Positions 41,644-51,088 of a stretch of 64,000 bases of DNA are shown here, piece after piece. The stretch comes from Chitinophaga agri. Its GTDB lineage: Bacteria > Bacteroidota > Bacteroidia > Chitinophagales > Chitinophagaceae. The first letter of the stretch is position 1. The number at the start of each line of letters is the position of its first letter. The position numbers and the translations under genes were made by a program. The DNA lies in the NCBI RefSeq assembly GCF_010093065.1, contig NZ_CP048113.1, positions 124,001-188,000 of the forward strand, in the 5' to 3' direction. The notes under the pieces were generated by a model that had not been told where the DNA came from, did no database searches, and worked only from the letters and a program-made list of their open reading frames with translations.

Positions 41644-44600
41644 GCCCATTTTATAAAGGGCATGTCAGTATGGTAGAGAAGAAAGTGATTCTTTGCATAG
41701 AGCCGGAAGGTATAATTATACTCTCCGCTGAGCCGGAGCGGAATGTCGGCAGCGAGCGTCAGTTCCTGTCCATGCTGGCAGCAGGCCAGTAATTCCTGTT
41801 TGAAGAAACGCGCCTGGCTGCCATGTTTAGGCGTAAAGAGTACTTCTGCTCCGATGTCATCTACAGTAAGCGATCCTATGTCAGCCACGACGGAAACGGG
41901 CATTTTGCCGCCTGCTGTTGCGGTGAATGGTACGCTTTTATCCTGGCCTACATTGACGATGTGGACGTTGTCCCAGCAGTCGCGGACCTTTTCCTTCCAT
42001 ACGGCGAGCGACCTGGCACACGCGTAGTTATTGTTCCTCATGATCAGTCCGCGTTCTGCCAGTTTTTTGTAATACTGGCCGTACTGCTCCATCATACGGT
42101 TCATGCACAGCGCCTGACCCGAAAGCGCGATACCATTTTTTATTTTCTGTACCCACTCAGATGGGATACCTTTTTCATTGCGCCTGAAAAATAGCGGAAT
42201 GATCTCATGATACAGCATACTATATACCTGTGCAGCATCTATCTCGTTCTGCTTTTCTTCTTCTTTGTAGAGGTATTCATATGTCAATGCCCAGCCGGAT
42301 GCTGCATCATAATGTTCTGCCCACCATCCATCAGGTGTACTGAACTGGAGTACGCCGTTCATCAGTGCTTTCATGCCACTGGTGCCACATGCTTCCCTGT
42401 TCCTCACGGGCAGATTTAACCAGAGATCTGTGCCCTGCACAAGTAGCCGCGAGATGTCGAGGTCATAGTCTTCCAGGAAAAGGATATGCGGATTTTCTGT
42501 ATGGTTGATCACCTGTTGCAGCATGTTCAGACCGGCTGCATCATCCGGGTGTGCTTTACCAGAAAAAAGGAACACAACCGGCCGTTGGTCATCGAGTATT
42601 TTTTTAAGTTGTTCCCAGTGGTGAAATAGTAATGTAGACCTTTTATACGGTGTAAACCTGCGCGCAAATCCGATAAACATCGTATCAGGCTGAAGCAGTG
42701 CCATAACACCCGCTACTTTTTCAGGGGAGGAATGGTGTTGTGCCAGTTGTTTCATTAGCAGCTGTCTGATGGCTGCAATATTCCTCTTCTTTATCTGTTG
42801 CCTGACAGACCAGACCTTTTCTTCTGGGATGTGCTGGATATGTTCCCAGTCACCTTTGCCCGTCGTCATATCAATACCGCATCCGGCAAGAATAGTTTTC
42901 CATTCCGGTGCTAACCAGGAGGGAAGATGTATACCGTTAGTGACATAACTGACAGGCAGTTCTGCCGTTTGGTAGTCAGGCCATACTGACTGGAGTAATT
43001 TACCGGAAACGTCGCGGTGTTTACGGCTGACGGCATTGATCTCCTGTGCTGTTCTGGCCGCGAGATAAAACATGGAAAAGTCTTCCTGTGGCTGTCGTGT
43101 ATCTTTGCTGCCAAGCGCCATGAACTCCTGCCAGCTGATATAACAGGAAGCTGTCAGACTGGAAAAGTAGGGGCGTAGCATCGTTTCGGGAAAGGAATCC
43201 ATTGCTGCCGGAACAGATGTATGTGTGGTGAACAGCTGTGATGCTTTCACCACTTCATAGGCACTTTCCAGTGAGAGCTGGTGCTGTAGTATGAGTTGTG
43301 CTATACGTTCTATGGCCATGAATCCGGCATGGCCTTCGTTACAATGGTAGACATCAGTGGTCACACCTAAAGCGGTCAGCAGCCTGATACCACCCATTCC
43401 AAGAATGATCTCCTGTTGTAACCGGAGTTCTTTATCTGACGGATAGAGCCTTGAGGTGATCTGCCTGTCGGCGGCTGTATTTTTTGATACATCTGTATCG
43501 ATCAGGTACAGGGGTACTTTTCCAATCTGCATTTTCCATACCTGCGCGTAGACTGTTCGCCCGGGAAAACTGAAGTGCAGGAACAGCTGATCGCCTTTCG
43601 CATCTCTCACCTGTTCAAACGGGAGATGGGAGGGATCGAGGTGTTCCGGGGAGGCGATCTGTTTTCCGTCATCGGAAAATTGCTGCCGGAAGTACCCATG
43701 GCGATAGAACAGCCCGATACCGATACATCGTACGCCCATGTCACTGGCGGTCTTGAGGAAATCTCCCGCCAGTACGCCCAGCCCGCCCGAATAGATCCTG
43801 CAGGCTGCATGGATGGCGTACTCCATGCAGAAATAGGCGACATTGGGGCCGTCCTGTTGTGGCGTATGCATATACAGATCGAAGGCCTTTTCCTGTTGCC
43901 GCATATCGTTCAGGAAATCATGGTTCCGGGTCAGTGCATCCAGTTGCTCATAGCTCAGGTTGTGTAGCATCCGGAGGGGATCTTCCCGGCATTGTTCCCA
44001 CAGCATTGGATCAATTTGCTGAAACAGTGCACCGGCGTCGGAATGCCAGCTCCACCAGAGGTTTTTACTGAGTCTTAACAACGGTGCAAGCGCTGATGGA
44101 AAGGACGCTGAGATATTGATTTCATGCCATGTGGCGCTGGCGTTGTTATTCGTCTGTATTTGCAGAGGGGTGGCCTGTGGCTTGTCATGGTACAGTCCTT
44201 CCCGCTTCCTGCTTTTATGCAGGGCAAAGTTGTAGGCTTCCAGGTATTTTTCCAGCAATGTTTCCCAGCGGAAATGAGCGGCGATCATGCCGGCATTTTC
44301 ACGCAGGTCGTTGACCATAGCCGGTGATCGTTGCAGGAATGACATGATATGCGCTGAAATATTCAATGCTGTATCGTGCACATTACTGCGGTCCAGGATA
44401 GTGATCGCCATCCTGGTTTCGGCAGGCAGTTCGCTGGCGGCCTGTCCGAATCCGGAAAGGGAAGTGGTCAGTGCAGGAACGTGAAAGGCGAGTGATTCGA
44501 GGGGGGGGTAGCCCCATGGCTCATAGCAGGAAGGGAATATGGCAAGGTCAAAACCGGGCAGCAATTCGTAGTAGCTGAGATTGAAAATACCGTCGTTACC

Positions 44601-45800
44601 GTTCAGGTAAACGGGCGCATAGATCACTTTTACCCGGTCATCTGGTGTATTGTTCAGTTGTTTTTCCTGCAGGCTCCTGAAGATAGCATCTTTATCAGGT
44701 GCATAGAGGTAATGGGTCAGGAGGTGATCTCCGAAACCTGGTACAGCATGTTCGTTGATATGCCCGGTATTGGCAGCAGGGATGAAGATAAAGGCGATCA
44801 CCGTCCGCGGCAGTGTCTGCGTTTTTAACGCTGCCAGTGCCTCAATGAAGACATCTATTCCCTTATTATGGAATTCATATCGTCCGCTTTTTAAGACCAG
44901 CAGACAGTCATCCGGCAATGTTTGCTGCATGACACGACCAGCGGCCGTTAGGAGCGTGCGCCGCGCTGTGTGCCGTTGTTGTTCCAGGTTGGTAGCCAGT
45001 GCCAGGTCAAATCCATTGGGTGTTATAAAGTCCGGATATCTTCCCAGAAAGGATTTGCACTCTCTGGCGGTGGTTTCGCTGACGCAGGTAAAACAGTCAG
45101 CGATGGATGCGGCTGACTGTTCCAGGGAATGTTTGGAGGTCACATTATAGCTGGCAGCTACGGAAGCGGGGCTACCGTGGCCAGATAGCGGCTGTCCGGC
45201 ACCTGACAGTGTTCTTCCCAGTACCGTGGCGTGTGTCGTAAATATGGTCGCTATCTGCGGTGCATGCTCTTCCAGGTAGAGGATGCCTGTGCCGGTCATC
45301 CATTCATGGAACTGGGCGACGATATGCTCACTGGCATTTATATGTGGCTGGTACAGGCTTTCGATGATCTGCCCTGCGGCATAGCCGAAAAGGGCCGGGT
45401 CAATGTAGTCCCACTGGCCAGACAGGGAATCCAGGCGATAGGTATTCCAGAGGTGTGCCAGTATATCGTCTTTACTGGGATATAAACTGGTAAAATCAAC
45501 GAGGATGACCAGCGGTGTTCCGGGAATATTCCAGCGGCCTGTTTTGATCCTCCAGCCTTCGGCGGCCATCTTGTCCCGCCATACCGGAAAGAGGGATCTG
45601 TCTTCTGTAAAAGAAGCCGCCTGTCCATTCCCGTTCAGTAGGTCCGGACCGATAAGTATATAACGATCCTTCAGGTTTTCCTGGAGGATGCCGGCTTTTG
45701 TGCTCACAACGGTATGGATGCCTCCGACCTTGTTACATACTTCCCAGCTTATTTCGAACAGGTGATCCGGGGTCAGGTATTCGTTTCCGGCTGTGTCCAT
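41640..45800 (-). CDS. Fused glycogen synthase (GT3) / alpha-glucan phosphorylase (GT35)
   Basis: A 1386-residue two-enzyme fusion. Residues about 1-560 form a glycogen synthase of the eukaryote-like GT3 type (I-S-W-E-V-C-N-K-V-G-G-I-H-T-V). Residues about 580-1386 form a short-type alpha-glucan phosphorylase: F-I-G-F-A-R-R-F-T-P-Y-K-R and the PLP-lysine loop G-T-S-G-M-K with N-G-V-L-Q-F-S-T-P-D-G-W-W. One chain could therefore build and break alpha-1,4-glucan. It overlaps the debranching-enzyme gene by 28 bp and belongs to the BON-debranching-synthase operon. Two separate genes joined by a missed frameshift are excluded by the continuous frame. Confidence 0.9.
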   Translation of the reverse strand: MDTAGNEYLTPDHLFEISWEVCNKVGGIHTVVSTKAGILQENLKDRYILIGPDLLNGNGQAASFTEDRSLFPVWRDKMAAEGWRIKTGRWNIPGTPLVILVDFTSLYPSKDDILAHLWNTYRLDSLSGQWDYIDPALFGYAAGQIIESLYQPHINASEHIVAQFHEWMTGTGILYLEEHAPQIATIFTTHATVLGRTLSGAGQPLSGHGSPASVAASYNVTSKHSLEQSAASIADCFTCVSETTARECKSFLGRYPDFITPNGFDLALATNLEQQRHTARRTLLTAAGRVMQQTLPDDCLLVLKSGRYEFHNKGIDVFIEALAALKTQTLPRTVIAFIFIPAANTGHINEHAVPGFGDHLLTHYLYAPDKDAIFRSLQEKQLNNTPDDRVKVIYAPVYLNGNDGIFNLSYYELLPGFDLAIFPSCYEPWGYPPLESLAFHVPALTTSLSGFGQAASELPAETRMAITILDRSNVHDTALNISAHIMSFLQRSPAMVNDLRENAGMIAAHFRWETLLEKYLEAYNFALHKSRKREGLYHDKPQATPLQIQTNNNASATWHEINISASFPSALAPLLRLSKNLWWSWHSDAGALFQQIDPMLWEQCREDPLRMLHNLSYEQLDALTRNHDFLNDMRQQEKAFDLYMHTPQQDGPNVAYFCMEYAIHAACRIYSGGLGVLAGDFLKTASDMGVRCIGIGLFYRHGYFRQQFSDDGKQIASPEHLDPSHLPFEQVRDAKGDQLFLHFSFPGRTVYAQVWKMQIGKVPLYLIDTDVSKNTAADRQITSRLYPSDKELRLQQEIILGMGGIRLLTALGVTTDVYHCNEGHAGFMAIERIAQLILQHQLSLESAYEVVKASQLFTTHTSVPAAMDSFPETMLRPYFSSLTASCYISWQEFMALGSKDTRQPQEDFSMFYLAARTAQEINAVSRKHRDVSGKLLQSVWPDYQTAELPVSYVTNGIHLPSWLAPEWKTILAGCGIDMTTGKGDWEHIQHIPEEKVWSVRQQIKKRNIAAIRQLLMKQLAQHHSSPEKVAGVMALLQPDTMFIGFARRFTPYKRSTLLFHHWEQLKKILDDQRPVVFLFSGKAHPDDAAGLNMLQQVINHTENPHILFLEDYDLDISRLLVQGTDLWLNLPVRNREACGTSGMKALMNGVLQFSTPDGWWAEHYDAASGWALTYEYLYKEEEKQNEIDAAQVYSMLYHEIIPLFFRRNEKGIPSEWVQKIKNGIALSGQALCMNRMMEQYGQYYKKLAERGLIMRNNNYACARSLAVWKEKVRDCWDNVHIVNVGQDKSVPFTATAGGKMPVSVVADIGSLTVDDIGAEVLFTPKHGSQARFFKQELLACCQHGQELTLAADIPLRLSGEYNYTFRLYAKNHFLLYHTDMPFIKWA

Positions 45801-47770
45801 GTCAGTGATGTTTCATGTTGGTGATGAATAGTAATATTGACGGATGGTTTGTATTTAAACCCGGAAATTAATTCGCCCATTCTCAGCAGTTCCGCGACAC
45901 TCCATGCCTGGGCAACTGCTCCACGGGCGGTATGAGGAAAGTCGCCGTCAAATATTTCCGCGATGGTGTTCAGGCAATACTCATCGAGCGCATAGGTAAA
46001 TCCGTCATAGATCTTCTCAAGGAATGGCAAGGCCACTGGTCCGTCTGTCTTGAGCAGGGCTTCTGTAAAGTGCCCCAGTAACCATGGCCAGACGGTACCC
46101 TGATGGTAAGCCCTGTCCCTGGATACCTGATCTCCTGTATAGGAAGCGATATAGGATGGGTCGGACGGCGCCAGTGTTCTCAATCCTCTGGTAGTGAGAA
46201 GGTCCATCCTGATCCTGTTTATAACATCGCGTCGTTGTGATGGTGACAGCGGGGAGAAAGGCAGTGATACTGCGAACAACTGGTTGGGTCTTACGGACCA
46301 GTCCTTGTTGTCAGCAAATACACAGTCGGCGAGATATCTTTTTTCGTTGCTCCAGAATGCATTGGCGAAGGATTGGGCAATTTCCTCCGGATATGATTCC
46401 CAGGTATCTGTGAAGGAAGCGTCCTTTGCATAGAAGGCCACTTTCAGGCAGAAACACACCGCATTGTACCATAATGCGTTAATTTCGACTGCCTTGCCGT
46501 TACGTGGTGTGACGGGCGATCCGTGCACGATGGCGTCCATCCAGGTAAGTGCAGTATTCGTTGTGCCGGCTATGATCAGCCTATCAGCATCCATGTGTAT
46601 GTTATAAAGGGTGCCGTCTCTGTAGGCCGACAGCATGTCCGTCAGGATCTGCCCGTATTCATGCCAGATCTCTTTCCAGGAATGTGTCCTTTCTGCATAT
46701 TGCTGCAGGGCCCATATTAACCACAGCGATGCGTCTGCCGTATTGTACAGGGCATTGTCACAATAGCCATTGTTGGGTAGGAGCCCTTTTCTGATCTGCG
46801 TAGTATAGCTGTTCATTATTTCTTTGAACAGGTGCGTCTTTCCGGTGGCCAGGGTTAGTCCGGGCAGTGAGATGCAGGCGTCTCGTCCCCAGCTGTTAAA
46901 CCAGTAGTATCCAGCTTTGACCTTACCGTTGGCGATGAATTGTTCCGCAGCCTGCAGCAGATGTTCTTTTAATGTATATGGCCTGGCCACTGTGTTGTGT
47001 AACTGGCTGAAACGCTTACGGATGACGGACATAGACTGGACCTGAAAGCCGGCAGAGAAGACCACTGTCTTTCCGGGGGAGAGCGTCATATCAAAAAAGC
47101 CGGGTGAGTAAAGGTCTTCGCGGAATTCATATCCACGGTCCTGTTCGCGGGGATATTCAATATTAAAATACCAGTATCCCTCCGGCTGAAACTTTCCGTC
47201 CGTGGTTTGCATAAAGAGTTTACTATAGCCCTCATATAGCTTCATGCCGATGCCTTTGGAGACGCGGTTAACCTGTATGTCGGCTACTGTATTGGCGTGC
47301 GTAAGACAGTGCATATTCCTGAAAGCCAGCATGGGTCTTAACTGCAATCTTAGTGGTGTTGTTCCGGCAAGGTGTGTATAGCGGATCATCAATGCGCCGT
47401 TTTTGTCCATCAGCAGTTCCTTCAGGATAGTATTATCCTGAATCTGGTACCACCATTGAGGAAGAGGGTTTGCGGCAAATGCGACCAGGTTAGGTTGCGC
47501 CTGCGGGGTTGCACCTGCATAGTAATGAAAGTATAATGGGTGTGTGTTGTTTTCGTATATGATGGTTTCATCCAGTGAAGATAGCAGTACATAGTTATCT
47601 CCGTCCGCGAAAGCCTGCGGCGCTACCATCAGTCCATGATATTTCCTGGTGTTGCATCCGGAAATGGTACTCGCAGCCCATGCGCCTGAAGGAGCAGCAA
47701 CCAGGTATTCCCTGGTTGCTGAGAAGTTCAGGTCCTGCATGAGTGGCGCATGAAAGCAATCGTAAATCAT
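45773..47770 (-). CDS. Amylo-alpha-1,6-glucosidase (glycogen debranching enzyme)
   Basis: A 665-residue debranching enzyme of the GH133 type. An N-terminal beta domain (about 1-240, R-E-Y-L-V-A-A-P-S-G-A-W-A-A-S-T) is followed by an (alpha/alpha)6 domain with W-F-N-S-W-G-R-D-A-C-I-S-L-P-G-L, L-T-W-M-D-A, E-I-N-A-L-W-Y-N-A and Y-H-Q-G-T-V-W-P-W-L-L-G. It removes alpha-1,6 branch stubs so the phosphorylase can continue. Its 3' end overlaps the synthase/phosphorylase start, and it starts 11 bp after the BON gene. Confidence 0.92.
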   Translation of the reverse strand: MIYDCFHAPLMQDLNFSATREYLVAAPSGAWAASTISGCNTRKYHGLMVAPQAFADGDNYVLLSSLDETIIYENNTHPLYFHYYAGATPQAQPNLVAFAANPLPQWWYQIQDNTILKELLMDKNGALMIRYTHLAGTTPLRLQLRPMLAFRNMHCLTHANTVADIQVNRVSKGIGMKLYEGYSKLFMQTTDGKFQPEGYWYFNIEYPREQDRGYEFREDLYSPGFFDMTLSPGKTVVFSAGFQVQSMSVIRKRFSQLHNTVARPYTLKEHLLQAAEQFIANGKVKAGYYWFNSWGRDACISLPGLTLATGKTHLFKEIMNSYTTQIRKGLLPNNGYCDNALYNTADASLWLIWALQQYAERTHSWKEIWHEYGQILTDMLSAYRDGTLYNIHMDADRLIIAGTTNTALTWMDAIVHGSPVTPRNGKAVEINALWYNAVCFCLKVAFYAKDASFTDTWESYPEEIAQSFANAFWSNEKRYLADCVFADNKDWSVRPNQLFAVSLPFSPLSPSQRRDVINRIRMDLLTTRGLRTLAPSDPSYIASYTGDQVSRDRAYHQGTVWPWLLGHFTEALLKTDGPVALPFLEKIYDGFTYALDEYCLNTIAEIFDGDFPHTARGAVAQAWSVAELLRMGELISGFKYKPSVNITIHHQHETSLTWTQPETNT

Positions 47771-47781
47771 ACAAACAGGAA

Positions 47782-48435
47782 TTAAGGTGCAATGACAAGT
47801 TCGTCTTTTACGTCAGTCACACCGGGTGTAGACCATACCGCATTCTCTACTTCGCGTCGTTCTCCCCAGGAGCGTACCTTTCCTCTCAGCGTTACACGAT
47901 GACCTTCCGTAATGATGTTAATAGAGGAGGCTTCCACTTCCGCACTCCGTTCCAGCGCCTTTTTAATGGTTTCTTTCACAACATTTTGAGCCGGTGCTGG
48001 TTTGAGGCGTATCAGGTTGGTAATACCTTTGACTCCCAGCAGGTCTTTTGTGAGATTTTCAGCGGCCTGTTTCTGATACTGCCATTCCAGTTCACCTTCC
48101 AGTGTAATCCATGCATCTTCTACCTTGATGGTCACCCTGTCTTTGGGGACAACAGTGCTCCAGGATAACGCATTGAGGGCTGCATGTGCAATGTCAAGAT
48201 CAGTTTTTCCTTCGCCATTAAAAAAATGGATATCTATTTCCATTGCTACTGCTTTCACGTCTTTGACACGTTTGGCGGCTTTTTCAGCGGCGAGTTTTTT
48301 GGTATAGCTATTGACAGTACCGCTGAGCGTTACGACACCGTCATTGACAGACACGCCGATCTCCGATGATTCCAGGGTTGGATCCCAGAACAGTTCGTCC
48401 TGTACATCCTGCTGTAGTTGCAGATCTGTTTTCAT
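47782..48435 (-). CDS. Protein with three BON domains
   Basis: A 217-residue protein from the ATG at 48433-48435. Three BON repeats (about 5-72, 77-145, 148-216), each with the V-x-V-x-x-G-x-V-T-L-x-G-x-V pattern (G-V-S-V-N-D-G-V-V-T-L-S-G-T-V, W-I-T-L-E-G-E-L, R-V-T-L-R-G-K-V). BON domains bind membranes or associate with outer-membrane and osmotic-stress proteins. No signal peptide is apparent. It is first in the glycogen operon; a CRP-like half-site lies upstream. Confidence 0.88.
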   Translation of the reverse strand: MKTDLQLQQDVQDELFWDPTLESSEIGVSVNDGVVTLSGTVNSYTKKLAAEKAAKRVKDVKAVAMEIDIHFFNGEGKTDLDIAHAALNALSWSTVVPKDRVTIKVEDAWITLEGELEWQYQKQAAENLTKDLLGVKGITNLIRLKPAPAQNVVKETIKKALERSAEVEASSINIITEGHRVTLRGKVRSWGERREVENAVWSTPGVTDVKDELVIAP

Positions 48436-48474
48436 AAAATGAACATTTATGAGGTGAACAATCATTTATGCTTT

Positions 48475-48540
48475 ACAAATTACTTTGCTGTCATCAGCAG
48501 ATCAATGACCGTAGTTCCTTTCTGTGGTGATTTACATCCA
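48475..48540. promoter_or_regulatory. Weak CRP-like sites between the BON and M50 genes
   Basis: For the BON gene (minus strand) a half-site TCAT (48505-48508) stands at the island spacing from TAATTTGT (48475-48482). For the M50 gene GTGATTTACATCCA (48527-48540) keeps one half-site only. Both are one or more mismatches from the palindrome, so they are tentative. Confidence 0.3.
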
Positions 48541-48611
48541 TGGCCGGCTATAACGCTGATCATTGATTTACTACGTCATTTCGGAGACCTTCATATACTA
48601 AAATAACTGTT

Positions 48612-49712
48612 ATGAAACCGACCTTCACACTTAGGGCAGGTAGTATCAGTATCGGCATACACTGGACGTTGCTCACGCTGATCGGGTGGATATTGATCAT
48701 TGACGGGTTATCAGGCAAGACCCCGATGCATACCTTATGGACGTTGCTGGCACTGGCCGGTATTTTTGTATCCGTTATACTACATGAACTTGGACATATG
48801 CTGATGGCCAGGTATTTTGGAATTCCGGTCACAGATATTGTACTGCTACCAATCGGTGGGGCCATAAAACTTAAAAGGCAACCTGTTAATCCCCGTCAGG
48901 AGATCCTGATCAGTCTGAGCGGACCGGTGGTAAGTCTGCTGATTGGACTGATCATGATACCGTTCCTTCCTGACGCACGTCCTATCTGGAAGGCAATACC
49001 GCTGTTTATGCGGTCAGGAGGTGTAAATTTTCTGTTCCTGATGCACGCCGTCAATCTGTTGATCGCCCTGATAAATATGATCCCTGCTTTTCCTATGGAT
49101 GGGGGGCGTATACTCAGGGGAATACTCGAAATATTTACGGCACCAATGAAAGCTACCAGTATCGCTATATGGGTAGGACGTATTGTCGCTCTGCTGTTCA
49201 TTGTTTCTGGGATGCTGAATATGAATGTCCTGCTGATAGCGACAGGAATATTTTTGTTGTTGCAGGGAACTTTTGAAAAACGTGATGCCCTTATCCGGGC
49301 GGGTTTATCCGGGATCGCATTACGGGATATGCTTGTGCATGACTATCGTGTTATCCCGGCGGGCATGTCGCTGAGAGAGGCGCTTGTGCCGTTAACAGAT
49401 TACCGTCAGCCGTATTTCGTCATCGTTGATGGAAGCAGACCGGTAGGCGTGATCAGTCGTGTAACAATGCTGAATCATATTGACAGGCGTAATATTGACC
49501 GGGCTGTTATTGACCTGCTGGAAGAAAGTCATCCGGCACTCGATATCAGTTTATCTGCGGTGGCTGCCTGGGATGAACTGCCGGCAGAAACAGACCTGAT
49601 TGTTCCGGTCACCTCAAACGGTGAGCTTACAGGTGTGATAAGCCGCGATGCGGTGCTGGAATATCTGATGCTGCATGAGCAGGGCGCTGCCCTGGAAGAA
49701 GTATATGGCTAG
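48612..49712 (+). CDS. Site-2-type M50 metalloprotease with two CBS domains
   Basis: A 366-residue intramembrane protease. HELGH (58-62) lies in the second membrane segment, and N-M-I-P-A-F-P-M-D-G-G-R with D163 supplies the third zinc ligand. Five to six membrane helices occupy about 10-220. The C-terminal 130 residues hold a CBS pair (L-R-D-M-L-V-H-D-Y-R-V-I-P ... V-T-S-N-G-E-L-T-G-V-I-S-R-D-A), which may bind AMP/ATP and gate cleavage. Mycobacterial Rv2625c, a DosR-regulon member, has a related protease core. The substrate, possibly an anti-sigma factor or a membrane regulator, is unknown. Confidence 0.9.
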   Translation: MKPTFTLRAGSISIGIHWTLLTLIGWILIIDGLSGKTPMHTLWTLLALAGIFVSVILHELGHMLMARYFGIPVTDIVLLPIGGAIKLKRQPVNPRQEILISLSGPVVSLLIGLIMIPFLPDARPIWKAIPLFMRSGGVNFLFLMHAVNLLIALINMIPAFPMDGGRILRGILEIFTAPMKATSIAIWVGRIVALLFIVSGMLNMNVLLIATGIFLLLQGTFEKRDALIRAGLSGIALRDMLVHDYRVIPAGMSLREALVPLTDYRQPYFVIVDGSRPVGVISRVTMLNHIDRRNIDRAVIDLLEESHPALDISLSAVAAWDELPAETDLIVPVTSNGELTGVISRDAVLEYLMLHEQGAALEEVYG

Positions 49713-49894
49713 TAGTCGTGTTGTATGATAATCGCGTATAATTTTTCGAGCAATAGCACAAGCAATGTTTTCAATAAAGGGAACGCGATCGCTGCGATCA
49801 GTGTTGCGATAATATAGGAGAACAGCATGATGCTCATCGGTATGTGTCGCTGTTCAGACAGGCGTAATTTGCCCGGAGTAAGTTCGTAATACAT
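49709..49894 (-). CDS. Small single-span membrane protein
   Basis: A 61-residue protein with one to two hydrophobic segments (about 19-52: M-S-I-M-L-F-S-Y-I-I-A-T-L-I-A-A-I-A) and charged ends. It begins 11 bp after the stop of the gene at 49906, on the same strand, and its end overlaps the M50 stop by 4 bp, so the reading frame fits a real gene tucked into the gap. No family is known to me. Confidence 0.5.
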   Translation of the reverse strand: MYYELTPGKLRLSEQRHIPMSIMLFSYIIATLIAAIAFPLLKTLLVLLLEKLYAIIIQHDY

Positions 49895-49905
49895 AACATG
49901 GCAAT

Positions 49906-50919
49906 TTATTGGTATTGAATGTAAACCGGGCTCGGATACAAGGCAATTACTTCCGCTGGCTCCATGATCCGTTTACCGGTTTGGGGATCGACTTTATAGA
50001 ATAGTTTGAATCCGGTGAACTGTACAGGTTCTCTTGACACAAATCCTTTATAACTGTCTATTTTTTTAGCAGGAGACCCGAAACCATCCATATTGATCAC
50101 TACCTGCACTTCGGGTACTACCCTGATATTTTTGTAGTTGGTCAGCATTGCCTGTGTGAACCGGTGAACAACCAGTACTTTTGGCGGCAGGTGATATCTT
50201 TTGACAATGCCAGCCAGAAATGATATGGCATAATTGATCTCTGCGGCGTCAAAAGTGCCGATAGTAGTACAGGGCACTGCTTTATTTTTCATGGAGTATT
50301 CAGGATCTATGCCCAGGTGTACCCCTGGCATTCTCAGGTAAGGCTCGAGTGGCGGCAGTTCTTCCTGTAAGGTACTGAGGCCCACCTGCACGTCAAAGAA
50401 TAGAAGCAGGTGGTTGTCCGCCGCCATACTAACCGCTTTGTCGAGCTGTGTTACCGGCATCCGCAGCCGGTATTTTCCTGACGTACCAGGTTGACTTTGC
50501 GCCGTTACGGCAATGTAATGCAGCGCAGGTAGAACCGGCAGTACCGTATCTGCGCTTTGCCATCTTGCAGCTTCCGCCTTCAGCCTGGTCAGCATTTCCT
50601 GTTCCGGTATGCCAAGCACCCCCATAGCCGGCGTATAAAAGTTGCCGTAGTAAGCCAGTATCCTGTTATAGGGAAGGATCGCCCGTGGCAGCGGTTCCTC
50701 CTTGTCTACAGGCCATTTGTCGGAAGGTTTGTTATGTACGAGATGCAGCAGCCTTTGCTGATAGACAGTGCTGTCTGCGGTAATACCAATGGGAGTTACC
50801 GTATCCGGGTTAATATAATCAGTATAGGATATACCTGCATCGTTCGCATTGCAGGATTGTAGTAGACTCCATAGACATGCACCTGCGGCTGCTTTGTTTA
50901 AAACCTGCATCATACACAT
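49906..50919 (-). CDS. Putative lipoprotein of unknown function
   Basis: A 337-residue protein. The N-terminus has a short hydrophobic stretch ending L-L-Q-S-C (Cys at about 23), a plausible lipobox. The rest alternates strands and helices (L-L-L-F-F-D-V-Q-V-G, V-H-L-G-I-D-P-E-Y, K-V-L-V-V-H-R-F, V-V-I-N-M-D-G-F-G), as in a TIM barrel such as a glycoside-hydrolase-like fold, with acidic residues at strand ends, but I recognise no named family. It is divergent from GH57 across a 169-bp region holding a CRP-like site. Confidence 0.6.
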   Translation of the reverse strand: MCMMQVLNKAAAGACLWSLLQSCNANDAGISYTDYINPDTVTPIGITADSTVYQQRLLHLVHNKPSDKWPVDKEEPLPRAILPYNRILAYYGNFYTPAMGVLGIPEQEMLTRLKAEAARWQSADTVLPVLPALHYIAVTAQSQPGTSGKYRLRMPVTQLDKAVSMAADNHLLLFFDVQVGLSTLQEELPPLEPYLRMPGVHLGIDPEYSMKNKAVPCTTIGTFDAAEINYAISFLAGIVKRYHLPPKVLVVHRFTQAMLTNYKNIRVVPEVQVVINMDGFGSPAKKIDSYKGFVSREPVQFTGFKLFYKVDPQTGKRIMEPAEVIALYPSPVYIQYQ

Positions 50920-51021
50920 TTTTATCTGAAATTAACAGATACCTGACAGCTTTCAGATGATATGACGATACTGGCGGGATGATCATTGTCAGGTAAAGGT
51001 GGTAGAAAATTACTGGTCATT

Positions 51022-51065
51022 GTGATCACCATCATTGATGAAGTCCTGGCTTGGATGTTATTTTG
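51022..51065 (+). promoter_or_regulatory. CRP/FNR-like site and promoter of the GH57-GT4 operon
   Basis: GTGATCACCATCAT (51022-51035, GTGA-N6-TCAT), TTG (51035-51037), a 20-bp spacer and TTATTTTG (51058-51065, one mismatch from TAnnTTTG). Every spacing equals that at 30557-30600. The ATG of GH57 is at 51089. Confidence 0.6.
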
Positions 51066-51088
51066 AATATCCACAACCAGCTTACCAC

